DNA of 64,000 bases, taken from positions 1 through 64,000 of the forward strand of contig MGWK01000026.1 of the NCBI GenBank assembly GCA_001800975.1, written 5' to 3'. Made by a program: the position numbers and the translations under genes. Below, piece after piece: positions 16,753 through 26,526 of this stretch. Below the pieces are notes generated by a model. The model was not told the origin of the DNA. It saw nothing but the letters and a program-made list of their open reading frames with translations, and made no database searches. The first letter of the stretch is position 1. Every line of letters begins with the position of its first letter. The stretch comes from Flavobacteria bacterium RIFCSPLOWO2_12_FULL_35_11 (lineage in GTDB: Bacteria; Bacteroidota; Bacteroidia; Flavobacteriales; Flavobacteriaceae).

Positions 16753-19410
16753 ATGAAAAAACTATTTTTAATTAAGCGGAATTATATTTTTATATTTTTC
16801 TTAGCTATTTCCAGTGTTGCTTTTTCGCAAACAAAAAGTATTTCAGGAATTATAAATGATGCTTTTGGTCAACCACTGCCAGGAGTAAATATCTCAATAA
16901 AAGGTACTTCGATAGGAACTACGTCAGATATGGACGGGAAGTATATAATAACTAATTTAGAAAGTGGAGATTTCACTGTTGAAGTTTCTTATGTTGGTTT
17001 TAAAACTTTTACAAAAGCAATCACAATTCAGAATGAGAATGTAGTTGTAGATGTTGTTTTAAATGAAGATGTTATGTCTTTAGATGATGTTGTGATAACG
17101 GGTGTAACAAATCCTCGTTCGAAAATTGAGTCAAGTATATCTGTTACAACATTAAAACCAAATTTAATAGCACAATCTTCACCAAGATCAACCGCTGAAA
17201 TATTTAGAACAATTCCAGGAATAAGGACAGAATCTTCAGGTGGAGAAGGAAATACCAATATTTCTGTAAGAGGTGTGCCAATTTCTGCAGGAGGATCAAA
17301 ATATTTACAATTACAAGAAGATGGTTTGCCAGTACTTTTATATGGTGATATTTCTTTTGCTACGGCTGATATTTTTTTAAGAGCCGATCAAAATATTGCT
17401 AGAATTGAAGCGATAAGAGGTGGTTCAGCTTCAACGCTTTCAAGTAATTCTCCAGCTGGTATTATAAATTTTATCAGTAAAACTGGTGAAATAGAAGGTG
17501 GTGGTGCCGCAACTACAGTTGGTTTAGATTACAATAGTTTAAGAACTGATTTTGATTATGGTTCTCCAATTGGTGAAGGAGTTTCTTTTCACGTGGGTGG
17601 TTTTTACAGACAAGGTGAAGGTGTAAGAGATGCTGGATATTTAGCAAATAAAGGTGGTCAAATTAAATTAAATTTAACCAAAAGATTTGAAAACGGATAT
17701 GCTAGAGTATATTATAAATACTTAAATGATAGAGCTGCTGCATATATGCCAATGCCAATAAAAGTTACAGGAACAAATAGCAATCCAACTTGGGGTAACA
17801 TTGAAGGTTTTGATACTACAACTGGCGCACAACACAGTTCATATTTATCACAAAACTTCGGTTTAGATGCTGCTGGAAGTCCAAGAAATGCAAATGTTAG
17901 TGATGGAATGCACCCTGTTTCAAATGCAATAGGTACTGAATTTTCATTCAATTTTAAAGATGATTGGAACGTAAATAATAAAACTAGAATGTCATTTAAT
18001 AATGGACGCTTTATTGCTCCTTTTACTGCTGGTGTAGGTTCTGTTTCAAACATGGTTGCAGTTGTTGGTGCGTTTAATGGAGATGATGTTACAGGAGCAA
18101 CAGTTACAAATGCCATAACAGGAAATGCATTTAGCAATCCAAATGGTTTGGCACAAACAATTATTATGTTTGATACTGAGTTGGAAAATTTCAACAACTT
18201 TGTAAATGATTTTAAAATAACAAAGTCTTTTGATAATGTTGATTTAACAGTAGGTTATTTTAAAGCCAATCAAAATATTGAAATGTCTTGGTTGTGGAAT
18301 ACCTATCTAATGGAAGTTAATGGTGGTGACGCAGCTCCGCTGGATATTACATTGGCAGATGGAACAAAAATCACAGAGAACGGACAAGCTTCTTATGGTG
18401 CAGCTGCTTTTGGTAATTGTTGTCAGGTGAAATATAACGCCAATTATGATATTAGTGCTCCGTATGCTGCAATTACATTAAAAGCCAGTCCAAAATTTAC
18501 AATTGATGCAAGTTTGCGTTATGATAACGTAAAAGTAAACGGTTCAGGGTTAGGAGGCGTTCAATCTACAAATTTAGATGTAAATAATAATGGAACTATA
18601 GAACCTATTGAGCGTAGCGTTTCTGTAATAGACAACGCAAATCCACATCCGGTAAATTATGATTATGATTACGCTTCTTATTCATTGGGTGGTAATTATA
18701 AATTAAACGATGAAACTGCAGTGTTTGGTAGATTTAGCCATGGTGCATCAGGTAAAGCAGATAGAATTATTTGGCCAGGTGATGCTCATACATCTGTTGG
18801 AAATCCAAAAGATTTATTAGATCAAGCAGAATTAGGTTATAAAAGAAAATTTGAAAATGCAGGATTATTCATCACAGGTTTTTATGCTTCTACAACTGAA
18901 GAAGCAGGTTTTGAAGCTACTACTCAAAATGTTCAAAAAAACGATTACAAATCAATGGGTGTTGAGCTGGAAGGTTCTTTAAAAATGAACAAATTTGATG
19001 TAAGAGGCTCATTAACATATACAAATGCAGAAATTACAGGTACAACTGACGGATCTAATGTTGGAAACAAACCTAGAAGACAACCAGACTTTATATTTAG
19101 TGTAATTCCAACCTATAATTTTGGAGGAAATGGTGAACACGTAATTGGAGCAAGCATTATAGGTAATTCAAAATCATACGCACAAGACAATAATGCTTTA
19201 GTGATGCCAGGGTATGCCTATATAAATATGTTTAGTAAAATAGCAATTACAAAAGGTTTCTCAGTTTCATTAAATGTTAATAATTTATTTGACACTATAG
19301 GTATTACTGAATCTGAAGAAGGTTCAATTACCGAAGGTCAAGATAATTATATTAGAGCAAGATCAATTTCAGGAAGGTCTACCTCATTAACATTTGCCTA
19401 TAATTTTTAA
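16753..19410 (+). CDS. TonB-dependent outer-membrane receptor (sucrose locus)
   Basis: 885 residues. Signal peptide 1-26 (FFLAISSVAFSQ), a carboxypeptidase-regulatory-like beta domain (about 28-115, LPGVNISIKGTS), the plug (about 130-245, RTIPGIRTESSGGEGNTNISVRG) and a long beta-barrel ending in the terminal aromatic SLTFAYNF. No SusD partner follows, so this is a stand-alone porin-like receptor rather than a SusCD pair. Linked to sucrose phosphorylase and fructokinase and to the LacI operators just upstream, it most likely imports sucrose or a sucrosyl oligosaccharide. A terminator follows. Confidence 0.85.
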   Translation: MKKLFLIKRNYIFIFFLAISSVAFSQTKSISGIINDAFGQPLPGVNISIKGTSIGTTSDMDGKYIITNLESGDFTVEVSYVGFKTFTKAITIQNENVVVDVVLNEDVMSLDDVVITGVTNPRSKIESSISVTTLKPNLIAQSSPRSTAEIFRTIPGIRTESSGGEGNTNISVRGVPISAGGSKYLQLQEDGLPVLLYGDISFATADIFLRADQNIARIEAIRGGSASTLSSNSPAGIINFISKTGEIEGGGAATTVGLDYNSLRTDFDYGSPIGEGVSFHVGGFYRQGEGVRDAGYLANKGGQIKLNLTKRFENGYARVYYKYLNDRAAAYMPMPIKVTGTNSNPTWGNIEGFDTTTGAQHSSYLSQNFGLDAAGSPRNANVSDGMHPVSNAIGTEFSFNFKDDWNVNNKTRMSFNNGRFIAPFTAGVGSVSNMVAVVGAFNGDDVTGATVTNAITGNAFSNPNGLAQTIIMFDTELENFNNFVNDFKITKSFDNVDLTVGYFKANQNIEMSWLWNTYLMEVNGGDAAPLDITLADGTKITENGQASYGAAAFGNCCQVKYNANYDISAPYAAITLKASPKFTIDASLRYDNVKVNGSGLGGVQSTNLDVNNNGTIEPIERSVSVIDNANPHPVNYDYDYASYSLGGNYKLNDETAVFGRFSHGASGKADRIIWPGDAHTSVGNPKDLLDQAELGYKRKFENAGLFITGFYASTTEEAGFEATTQNVQKNDYKSMGVELEGSLKMNKFDVRGSLTYTNAEITGTTDGSNVGNKPRRQPDFIFSVIPTYNFGGNGEHVIGASIIGNSKSYAQDNNALVMPGYAYINMFSKIAITKGFSVSLNVNNLFDTIGITESEEGSITEGQDNYIRARSISGRSTSLTFAYNF

Positions 19411-19430
19411 GTAGTTGAATTAATGTTAAG

Positions 19431-19463
19431 AAAACAGTCCTTCCTTTTTAGGGCTGTTTTTTA
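19431..19463 (+). terminator. Terminator after the TonB receptor
   Basis: AAAACAGTCC (19431-19440) pairs with GGGCTGTTTT (19451-19460) and runs into T residues. It may lower expression of the downstream sugar genes relative to the receptor. Confidence 0.7.
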
Positions 19464-19570
19464 TAATTAGTAACCCCTCATTTCGAATTATAAAAAAATC
19501 TTAAAGCAATCAATAATTTAGTAAGAGTTCACTTGTTAAAACATTGAATTGTAAATTCTAGCAGAAAAAA

Positions 19571-21001
19571 ATGAAGAACAAAATACAACTCATAACCTAT
19601 ATTGATAGATTAGGGTGTGAAAATATTAAAGACTTAAATTCTCTTTTCAAATACGAATTTAAAGGACTTTTTGGAGGTTTACATATTTTACCTTTCTATT
19701 TTCCCATTGATGGAGAAGATGCAGGTTTCGACCCTATAGATCATCAATTAATTGATCCAAGATTAGGTGATTGGAATGATTTACTTGAATTGAGCAAAGA
19801 GGTTGATATTATGGCCGATTTAATTGTGAATCATGTATCGGCAAAATCAGTTCAATTTCAAGATTATATTGAAAAAGGAAAAAAATCTAAATATGCTTCG
19901 TTGTTTTTAACATACGATACGGTTTTTCCAAACGGTGCAACCGAAGCAGATTTGTTATCAATTTATAGACCTCGTCCAAACTTACCATTTACAATGGTTA
20001 AATTAAAGGACGGATCAACCAAATTAATTTGGACAACCTTTACCAGTAATCAAATTGACATTGATGTAAAAAGTGAAATTGGTATCAATTATTTGGAAGG
20101 AATTTTAGATACTTTTCAAAAAGGAGGTGTAAAAATGATTCGTTTAGATGCCGCAGGCTTTGCCATAAAACAACAAGGAACTTCTTGTTTTATGATTGAT
20201 GAAACTTATGAATTTATTGATAAATTAACCGAAAAAGCAAAAGCAAAAAGTATTGAAGTATTGGTTGAAATTCATTCCTACTACAAAACACAAATTGAAA
20301 TTGCAAAAAGAGTAGATTACGTTTATGATTTTGCATTGCCAGTATTGGTGTTAGATGCATTATTCAATAAAAATGCTTCAAGCTTAAAAAAATGGTTAGA
20401 AATAAGTCCAAGAAATGCAATTACAGTATTGGATACGCACGATGGAATTGGTATTGTTGATGTAGCGGCTGATGCTGACAAACTAGGATTGATTGAAAGT
20501 TCAGTTTTATCAAAAATTGTAGATCAAATGCATAGCAATAGCAAAGGAAATAGTTTAAAAGCAACCGGAGCAGCAGCTTCAAACTTAGATTTATATCAAG
20601 TGAATTGCACCTATTTTGATGCTTTAGGAAGAGATGAAAACGCTTATTTAATAGCAAGAGCCATTCAGTTTTTTGTACCTGGAATTCCTCAAATATATTA
20701 TGTAGGTTTATTTGCTGGTGAAAATGATATGGAATTGTTGGATAAAACAAATGTTGGAAGAGATATCAATCGTCATTATTTCACTAAAAATGAAATTAAT
20801 GAACATTTAAAAAGACCTTTGATTAATGATTTAAAGGAATTGATGCTTTTAAGAAACAATCATCAAGCTTTTAATGGAGATTTTAATTTAATTGAAACTT
20901 CAAATAATGTGTTAAACATAAAATGGACAAATAATAACCATTCGGCTGAACTTTTTATTGATTTAACTACAATGAAAATGCAAACCAATTTTTCATCATA
21001 A
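19571..21001 (+). CDS. Sucrose phosphorylase (GH13_18)
   Basis: 476 residues. The GH13 catalytic triad is present as D193 (IRLDAAGFA), E233 (VEIHSYY) and D291 (LDTHDGIG), each one residue from the numbers known for the Bifidobacterium enzyme (192, 232, 290). The family traits PFYFPIDGEDAGFDP and LPFTMV are also there. No signal peptide, so cytoplasmic. Reaction: sucrose + phosphate to alpha-glucose-1-phosphate + fructose. Followed by a transporter and a fructokinase that would use the fructose. A sucrose-6-phosphate or glucosylglycerate phosphorylase is a less likely alternative. Confidence 0.9.
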   Translation: MKNKIQLITYIDRLGCENIKDLNSLFKYEFKGLFGGLHILPFYFPIDGEDAGFDPIDHQLIDPRLGDWNDLLELSKEVDIMADLIVNHVSAKSVQFQDYIEKGKKSKYASLFLTYDTVFPNGATEADLLSIYRPRPNLPFTMVKLKDGSTKLIWTTFTSNQIDIDVKSEIGINYLEGILDTFQKGGVKMIRLDAAGFAIKQQGTSCFMIDETYEFIDKLTEKAKAKSIEVLVEIHSYYKTQIEIAKRVDYVYDFALPVLVLDALFNKNASSLKKWLEISPRNAITVLDTHDGIGIVDVAADADKLGLIESSVLSKIVDQMHSNSKGNSLKATGAAASNLDLYQVNCTYFDALGRDENAYLIARAIQFFVPGIPQIYYVGLFAGENDMELLDKTNVGRDINRHYFTKNEINEHLKRPLINDLKELMLLRNNHQAFNGDFNLIETSNNVLNIKWTNNNHSAELFIDLTTMKMQTNFSS

Positions 21002-21058
21002 ATTTAAGTTTAGCGTCCTATAACAGTAATATTATTTAATTTTATACAAATTAATACC

Positions 21059-22306
21059 ATGAAAAATCAGCAAGTACAAATAGCCGATTACAATCAAAAA
21101 AACATTAAATGGCTCACCTACCTTATGTTTATGATGTTTGCCATGACAACCGATGCGGTTGGTGTTATTATTCCGGAAGTAATGAAAGAATTTAATTTAT
21201 CAATGACAGCAGCAGGCCTTTTACATTACGGTCCTATGACTGCCATTGCTTTGGCAGGTATTTTTCTTGGTTTTTTAGCTGATAAAATTGGTCGTAAAAA
21301 AACCATTATTGTAGGTTTGGCATTATTTGCAGTAAATTCTTATTTATTTTTGTTGGGAAATACTTTTGGTTTTTTCTTAGTACTATTGATAATTTCAGGT
21401 GCTGCCATTGGTGTGTTTAAAACAGGCGCATTGGCACTTATTGGGGATATGTCAAAATCAATCAATGATCATACATCTACCATGAATGTAGTTGAAGGCT
21501 TTTTTGGAATAGGCGCTATTATTGGCCCATTTTTAGTAAGTTATTTTCTTACAAGAAATGTAGATTGGAAATGGTTATATGTGGTGGCTGCTACTTTATG
21601 CGTTATCTTAATTATTATTGCCTTTTTTGCAAAATATCCTGACACTAAAAAATCTACTGAAGAGCCGATAAATATAAAACGAACTTTGAATATGGTTAAA
21701 GATAAATATGCATTTGGTTTCTCTATGGCGGCTTTTTTATATGTAGCTGTTGAAGCTGCAATTTATGTTTGGATGCCTACTTTAATAGCTGATTACGATG
21801 GTAGTTTTGTTTTTATTGCGCTATATGCTTTGCCAATATTCTTTGTTTTACGTGCAGGTGGACGCTTTTTAGTAGCATGGATGTTAGAACGTTTTGATTG
21901 GACTGTTGTCATGGCAATTTCAAGTTTTACCATATTATTGTGTTATGGATTTAGCTTTTTAAACGAATCAGCAACGGTTGTATTATTGCCGCTTTCAGGT
22001 TTGTTTATGTCTGTTATTTACCCAACAATCAATTCAAAAGGAATTAGCTGTTTTCCAAAAACCAGTCACGGTTCTGTAGCCGGAATCATTTTGTTTTTTA
22101 CAGCTGCAGGAGCCGCAATTGGACCTTTATTAATGGGTGTAGTTAGTGATATGTTTGGATCAAATGCAAAGTATGGTTTTATGTTAGCAACATTATTCGC
22201 AGCAATATTATTTATTGGTTTTTTGTTGAATATGATTTTAAAACCAACACAATTTCGTATTGCTCAATTAAATGAAAGTGAATATAAAAATTTGAGAAAT
22301 TTATAA
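21059..22306 (+). CDS. MFS sugar transporter
   Basis: 415 residues with about 12 membrane helices in two halves and the MFS motif A GFLADKIGRKKT between helices 2 and 3. Position between sucrose phosphorylase and fructokinase indicates inner-membrane uptake of sucrose, probably proton-coupled. The stop codon shares one base with the next start (TAATG), so translation is coupled. Confidence 0.85.
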   Translation: MKNQQVQIADYNQKNIKWLTYLMFMMFAMTTDAVGVIIPEVMKEFNLSMTAAGLLHYGPMTAIALAGIFLGFLADKIGRKKTIIVGLALFAVNSYLFLLGNTFGFFLVLLIISGAAIGVFKTGALALIGDMSKSINDHTSTMNVVEGFFGIGAIIGPFLVSYFLTRNVDWKWLYVVAATLCVILIIIAFFAKYPDTKKSTEEPINIKRTLNMVKDKYAFGFSMAAFLYVAVEAAIYVWMPTLIADYDGSFVFIALYALPIFFVLRAGGRFLVAWMLERFDWTVVMAISSFTILLCYGFSFLNESATVVLLPLSGLFMSVIYPTINSKGISCFPKTSHGSVAGIILFFTAAGAAIGPLLMGVVSDMFGSNAKYGFMLATLFAAILFIGFLLNMILKPTQFRIAQLNESEYKNLRNL

Positions 22307-23214
22307 TGACTGATAGAAAAATTAAAGGAGTTTGTTTTGGAGAAATTCTGTTTGATGTTTTTCTTGAACATAAAAAAATTGGCGGAGCTCCTTTAAATGT
22401 GGCTTCAAGGATTAAATCTTTAGGTGGTTCTATTTCCATTATTAGTGCTGTTGGCAGCAATAGCAACGGGAGAGAATTGATAGAATATATTAAAAATTTA
22501 GGAATCAATATAAAAACCATTCAAGTCAAAAATGATTATCCTACGGGCTTGGTAAATGTGATTTTAAATGAAAAGGGAAATGCATCCTATGATATTCATT
22601 ATCCTTCAGCCTGGGATAAAATTGAGCCATCTGTATCAAATACTTCAATAGTGGAAGAAGCTGATTTTTTGGTTTATGGCAGTTTGGCATCAAGAGATGC
22701 TGTTTCACGAAATACATTAAAACAATTATTGGAGGTTTCTAACTACAAAATTTTTGATGTTAATTTAAGAGTTCCCCACTATACTCAAAAAACTTTAATA
22801 GATTTAATGAATGCCGCTAATTTCATAAAATTTAATGATGATGAGTTATTTGAAATTGCCGGCTATCTTAAGTCAACTCACAAATCGCTGGAGCAAAATA
22901 TAAAATTTATTGCAAAGGAAACAAATACAGATGCTATTTGTGTTACACTAGGATCTCATGGAGCCATATTATATTGGGAAAATAAATTTTATCATAATTG
23001 CGGATTTAAAGTAAAAGTGATTGACACAGTAGGTTCTGGAGATTCATTTTTAGCCACTTTAATTTATAAATTATTTACAGATAAAGATGCTCAAATGGCC
23101 ATTAATTTTGCTTGCGCAGTTGGTGCAATAGTTGCCCAAAGTGAAGGTGCGAACCCAATAATTTCAGAGGAAGAAGTATTAAATTTTATAGGTGGGGATA
23201 CTCTCTCGTCCTAA
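22306..23214 (+). CDS. Fructokinase (PfkB family)
   Basis: 302 residues. N-terminal GEILFDVF and GGAPLNVA (sugar pocket) and the C-terminal PfkB signature DTVGSGDSFLA with catalytic base D246. Phosphorylates fructose released by the sucrose phosphorylase. Last gene of the sucrose operon. Confidence 0.9.
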   Translation: MTDRKIKGVCFGEILFDVFLEHKKIGGAPLNVASRIKSLGGSISIISAVGSNSNGRELIEYIKNLGINIKTIQVKNDYPTGLVNVILNEKGNASYDIHYPSAWDKIEPSVSNTSIVEEADFLVYGSLASRDAVSRNTLKQLLEVSNYKIFDVNLRVPHYTQKTLIDLMNAANFIKFNDDELFEIAGYLKSTHKSLEQNIKFIAKETNTDAICVTLGSHGAILYWENKFYHNCGFKVKVIDTVGSGDSFLATLIYKLFTDKDAQMAINFACAVGAIVAQSEGANPIISEEEVLNFIGGDTLSS

Positions 23215-23470
23215 AATAACGATACAGGTTATTAAATAAATCCTGTTGTAGTTATACAACTAAAATTCTTAACACTAAACTAACCGTAAATTTGTTTTTT
23301 TTAATTCAGAATGGCCTATAATATTTGTAAAAGTATTTATGGGTTATCAGTTTGCTTTTTTTCGTTCTTTTAAGCTGTATTTGAGGCTGTGTTTTTCATC
23401 CAATAAAAAATGGGTGCGTAACTATTTAACCTTATAAGCTTTGATCAAACTTCTGTTGATAAGTGAAAGT

Positions 23471-23507
23471 AAAAAACCCACCTCGAAAATTGCGTAAACG
23501 AGGTGGG
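23471..23507 (-). terminator. Minus-strand terminator
   Basis: CCCACCTCG / CGAGGTGGG (23477-23485 and 23499-23507) followed on the minus strand by six T. A similar CCCACC/GGTGGG hairpin with the same flank (AGCAATTTTTCCCACC) is at 37213-37253. Confidence 0.6.
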
Positions 23508-23770
23508 AAAAAATTGCTATAAATAAGCTTCTGCAAATTATCCTATGAATAATAATTTCTAAAAACTTATTTAAACTGCGCCAATTAAAATAAAATGGCA
23601 GACAGTTTAGAAAGATAAGTTGCCTAGCGACAACACGATAATTCAAATATACCCTATTTCTTTTAAAAAACGCAATTAATATTATTTCTTTGCAACACGT
23701 TAAAAGAAATCCTGTCAATATTTTATTTAACGCGCCAACTTTAAGGATTATCAGGAATTAGTGTAAATAA

Positions 23771-23941
23771 ACTTTTCTTATAAAGAGTTCAAAAACCAAT
23801 GTAGGAATTTGGATTTCACCACAGGAATGGAATTTTTCAAAATCTAAACCCGAAAGTCCTTCTGAGTTCAATTTTAACAATAAATCCCTTGATATTTATG
23901 GAATGTTAAATGTTGAGAAAGCTGAAATACCTGTTGAATAA
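23771..23941 (+). pseudogene. Coding remnant of unknown origin
   Basis: An open frame ending at 23939-23941 reads like real protein (GIWISPQEWNF ... DIYGMLNVEKAEIPVE) but has no start codon and is closed upstream by a stop. No family recognised. Confidence 0.25.
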
Positions 23942-24072
23942 TTGCTGTGCAATATTTTCTGCTTCCATTAATTTTGATTTTACTTCAGCCATTTATTTTT
24001 TTAAGTTAAGCCATTGCTTGTCTAATGTGAGTTTTACGATTTTCGGTTTGGTTATTCTATGCTATTTCTATG

Positions 24073-24708
24073 CTATAAATTTTTCTTTGCTATTAATACT
24101 GTGTGAATGTCTTTTTCGGTTTCTGATTTTTTATAATCAACTCTGAACACTTTAAGTTCGTTAAATTTATTCTCAACTAGTTGTGTTTTCAAGTCATCTA
24201 AATTATGGTAATAGAAATAAATTCTGTCACCACTGCTGCCAATTTGAAACCCAGATTTAATCGGATCACCTTCTACAAAACTTATATATATCAGTCCATT
24301 TTTATTTAGTAATTTGTAACAGTCGGAAATAAGTTTTATGCTGTCCGTATGTGATAGATACGGTAAACAAAAGCCACAAACTATTCCGTCGAATTTTGTT
24401 TTGATGTCGTCAATATTTCTACTGTCCATGATGGCAAAACGAGCCTTCGGATTATTTTTTTTTGCAAGTTCTATCATATTTTGTGCAATGTCAATTCCGA
24501 AAATGTCAAAATCTGGTCCTGCTGATAAAAGAAACTTTGTAATATTACCTGGCCCACAGCCAATTTCTAATAATTTTGCTTTGTCTTTGGTAATTGAATT
24601 ACAAATAAAATCATAGGTATTATTATATAAATCTAAATCCATAAACTTATCCTGATATATTGCTGCAACCTTGTTCCAAGTTTCAAATGTTTCTTTGTAT
24701 CTGTCCAT
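24073..24708 (-). CDS. Class I SAM-dependent methyltransferase
   Basis: 211 residues from the preferred start MDRYKETFETWNKV; the frame continues 15 codons upstream to another ATG at 24753, but those residues lie within spacer-like sequence. The AdoMet site is LLEIGCGPGNIT, with GIDIAQNMIELA following and a third motif FDGIVCGFCLPYLSH. The substrate is unknown; small-molecule methylation is typical for this group. The upstream DNA on its strand (GTTGGCGGTCATTGT) resembles the cassette starts seen at 29649 and 32543. Confidence 0.8.
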   Translation of the reverse strand: MDRYKETFETWNKVAAIYQDKFMDLDLYNNTYDFICNSITKDKAKLLEIGCGPGNITKFLLSAGPDFDIFGIDIAQNMIELAKKNNPKARFAIMDSRNIDDIKTKFDGIVCGFCLPYLSHTDSIKLISDCYKLLNKNGLIYISFVEGDPIKSGFQIGSSGDRIYFYYHNLDDLKTQLVENKFNELKVFRVDYKKSETEKDIHTVLIAKKNL

Positions 24709-25029
24709 TGCTTGTTTTTTTTTAAATGCCGCATTCTGTACAATGACCGCCAACGGCTTGTCTGTCTAAGAACCTAAGTTCATCTGCCAATTTTGGACTA
24801 AAATAAGTATTTTTTTGCGAAGTTTAAGATTGTTGCAAAAAAGCTGTTCCCGGCATTATATGGGTTAAAGGATTTTAAAATGTATTTTTCAGGGCTGAAT
24901 TAAGGCCCTTAACAAAGAAGGAAAAAATTATGGAATTCCCTCAACCTATTTTTACCCATCAAATTGAATATTCGATTGAGATTGCAGGCAATGAAGATAA
25001 ATCCAACATTTGCAAAGTTCAGGACCTTG
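24709..25029. other. Spacer with cassette-like sequence
   Basis: Read on the minus strand, the segment near 24845-24870 (AACCCATATAATGCCGGGAACAGC) resembles the start of the repeat units found at 27602, 30204 and 33415. No gene seen. Confidence 0.3.
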
Positions 25030-25224
25030 TTAGATACGCTGTCCGAAAGTCAGTAGATTGTTATCCGGGTCAAGCTAGGAAAATTCCTTCTGTCCCCAGG
25101 CTTTTGTCTGTAATTCACCATTTGGGTGTATGCTTATTTTATTGTCCAATAATGATTGATACAAACTCTCAATGCTGTCGGTTCGGATGTAAACCCCTGC
25201 ATAGTTTTCCTTTGGTTGTGTTCC
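25030..25224 (-). pseudogene. VOC (glyoxalase/bleomycin-resistance) protein remnant
   Basis: The minus-strand frame reads VYIRTDSIESLYQSLL ... KAWGQKEFS-stop-LDPDNNLLTFGQRI, the unmistakable C-terminal half of a VOC-superfamily protein. A TAG at 25075-25077 interrupts it and the N-terminal half is missing. Confidence 0.7.
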
Positions 25225-25265
25225 CTATTTTGTTTATATTCTTATTGTTGATGAAAAAGTTCTAG

Positions 25266-25643
25266 TCAATTAATCATCGGAAGATATTTATTTCTGTTTT
25301 CATAAATCACCCATAAATATATAGCAAGCAATGGAATGACAATCGTTAGTCCTTCTGGTGCTATGGTAAAATGAGTGAGCATGATGCCTGTCATTATAGG
25401 GGCAAGAATTACGGCTCCCAATGCCCTCACTTTTGTAAAGATAAATAAGATACCGCCTATGATTTCAGCAATAGCAATAAGTGGCATCAGCCATCCAATC
25501 TGCATCATGGCCGTAAACATTTGCATGGAGTCCTCCGGCATGTCTTCTGGAACAGGCATGTAGTTAAAAAATTTGTTCAGCCCTGCGTTAATGAACATCA
25601 ATCCAAAAAGTAGGCATAAGACGAAAAGAATTTTTTGTTTCAT
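25266..25643 (-). CDS. DoxX-family membrane protein
   Basis: 125 residues with four membrane helices, beginning with the DoxX-like pattern LFGLMFINAGLNKFFNYMPVPE and continuing with LMPLIAIAEIIGGILF. DoxX/DoxD-like proteins are small quinone- or redox-linked membrane proteins of unclear role. Isolated in the mosaic region. Confidence 0.75.
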   Translation of the reverse strand: MKQKILFVLCLLFGLMFINAGLNKFFNYMPVPEDMPEDSMQMFTAMMQIGWLMPLIAIAEIIGGILFIFTKVRALGAVILAPIMTGIMLTHFTIAPEGLTIVIPLLAIYLWVIYENRNKYLPMIN

Positions 25644-25759
25644 TATTGTCGTTTTTAAAGTTAGTATTTCATTTTTTAATTACTGCCAGCCGTTTCTATT
25701 ATTCGTAGTCGCGTGGGTTAGCACTTAACTTTGCAATCCTGCCTGACTGTCGGCAGGTA

Positions 25760-25800
25760 CACCTCTTCTGAAAATTTCGAAGGAATTTTCAGAAGAGGTG
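25760..25800. repeat. 17-bp perfect hairpin with adjacent smaller hairpin
   Basis: CACCTCTTCTGAAAATT (25760-25776) pairs perfectly with 25784-25800 over a 7-nt loop. Just before it is CCTGCC-N8-GGCAGG (25738-25757). Two neighbouring hairpins of this kind resemble REP/BIME units, but no second copy is seen in the window. Confidence 0.55.
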
Positions 25801-25928
25801 AGCGCAATTAATATGGTGATTGTTTGTGCCCGGCATGAGCAGTGCTCACACTTAGTGAAGCTAAATGAAAAAATCCAAAAATGCAAATATGAATAGAAAA
25901 AAGTAAAATTAGTGTGATTATTTTTCCA

Positions 25929-26143
25929 GAAGGTGAGAGACCTTTATGTGTGGACTAACGACCCTAGCATTTGTTACGGGTCAACTGCACCAAGAAGTCA
26001 GCAGAAGTCATAGTACTTAGGAAAACGAGTTACGAACAGATAAGGCATAGTGCTTACAAACAAGCAAAGACCGAACGTAAGTCCCCGAGAAATTCGAATA
26101 GGAAAGTAAAAGTCTTAGCCAATTCTCAAAGTAAATAACGAAT
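25929..26143 (+). mobile_element. Probable group II intron fragment (ORF leader region)
   Basis: The stretch with GGTCAACTGCACCAAGAAG, CAGCAGAAGTCATAGTACTT and AAGACCGAACGTAAG matches, from memory, the leader that precedes reverse-transcriptase ORFs of Bacteroidetes group II introns; one frame reads GQLHQEVSRSHST. No reverse transcriptase follows, so it is a broken piece. Confidence 0.4.
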
Positions 26144-26526
26144 AGCAGGATACGTGGCAATCTTGGAAATTATTTGGAAATGGCGGAGTTCATTCAAACC
26201 AATGGCGCCAATATTGAAGGAAATTTACAGCAACTTTGGAAAAGAATTGTTTTCTTTAAACGAAGAGCGATTTAGTTCATTTTAACAAAAATCAATTTTT
26301 CTGTTTATCAACCAATATTTTTTAATTATCAGGAATTACTATAAATAACCGTCAATCAATTTTTAAAGAAAATAATACATTATATTTGACTGTAAACTTG
26401 AGAAAAATTGCTGGAAATTTTCAATTATTAAAAAATTTAAACCGATGAATGGAATTTAACTTCCATTTAGAGGTTATTATATTGGGATATTTTGCTGGTG
26501 GTTTTATTATAAAATGTTATAAAAAA

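Larger units (their letters stand above)
23215..24072. other. Decayed intergenic region
   Basis: 858 bp with no intact gene. It holds a minus-strand terminator (23471-23507), a coding remnant (23771-23941), and the word ATTATCAGGAATTA-TAAATAA (from 23749), which recurs at 26329 and in shorter form at about 32353. It marks the start of the mosaic region. Confidence 0.4.
25644..26526. other. Gene-free junk region with remnants
   Basis: Besides the hairpin and intron fragment listed separately, it has an open frame 26156-26275 (GNLGNYLEMAEFIQTNG ... IVFFKRRAI) with protein-like composition but no start; it looks like the tail of an unknown gene. At 26329-26410 is the motif ATTATCAGGAATTA..TAAATAA and then TATATTTGA and GAAAAATTGCT, shared with 32352-32440. 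Confidence 0.35.

Noticed and set aside
17712-18197. 161-residue ORF antisense to the TonB receptor
   Set aside because: It lies fully inside a well-supported gene and has no family features.
23422-23718. Minus-strand 98-residue hydrophobic ORF
   Set aside because: It runs through a terminator hairpin and has the composition of random AT-rich DNA.
24930-25265. Plus-strand 111-residue ORF
   Set aside because: It lies opposite the VOC remnant, whose minus-strand reading has clear family similarity, so the plus frame is a shadow.
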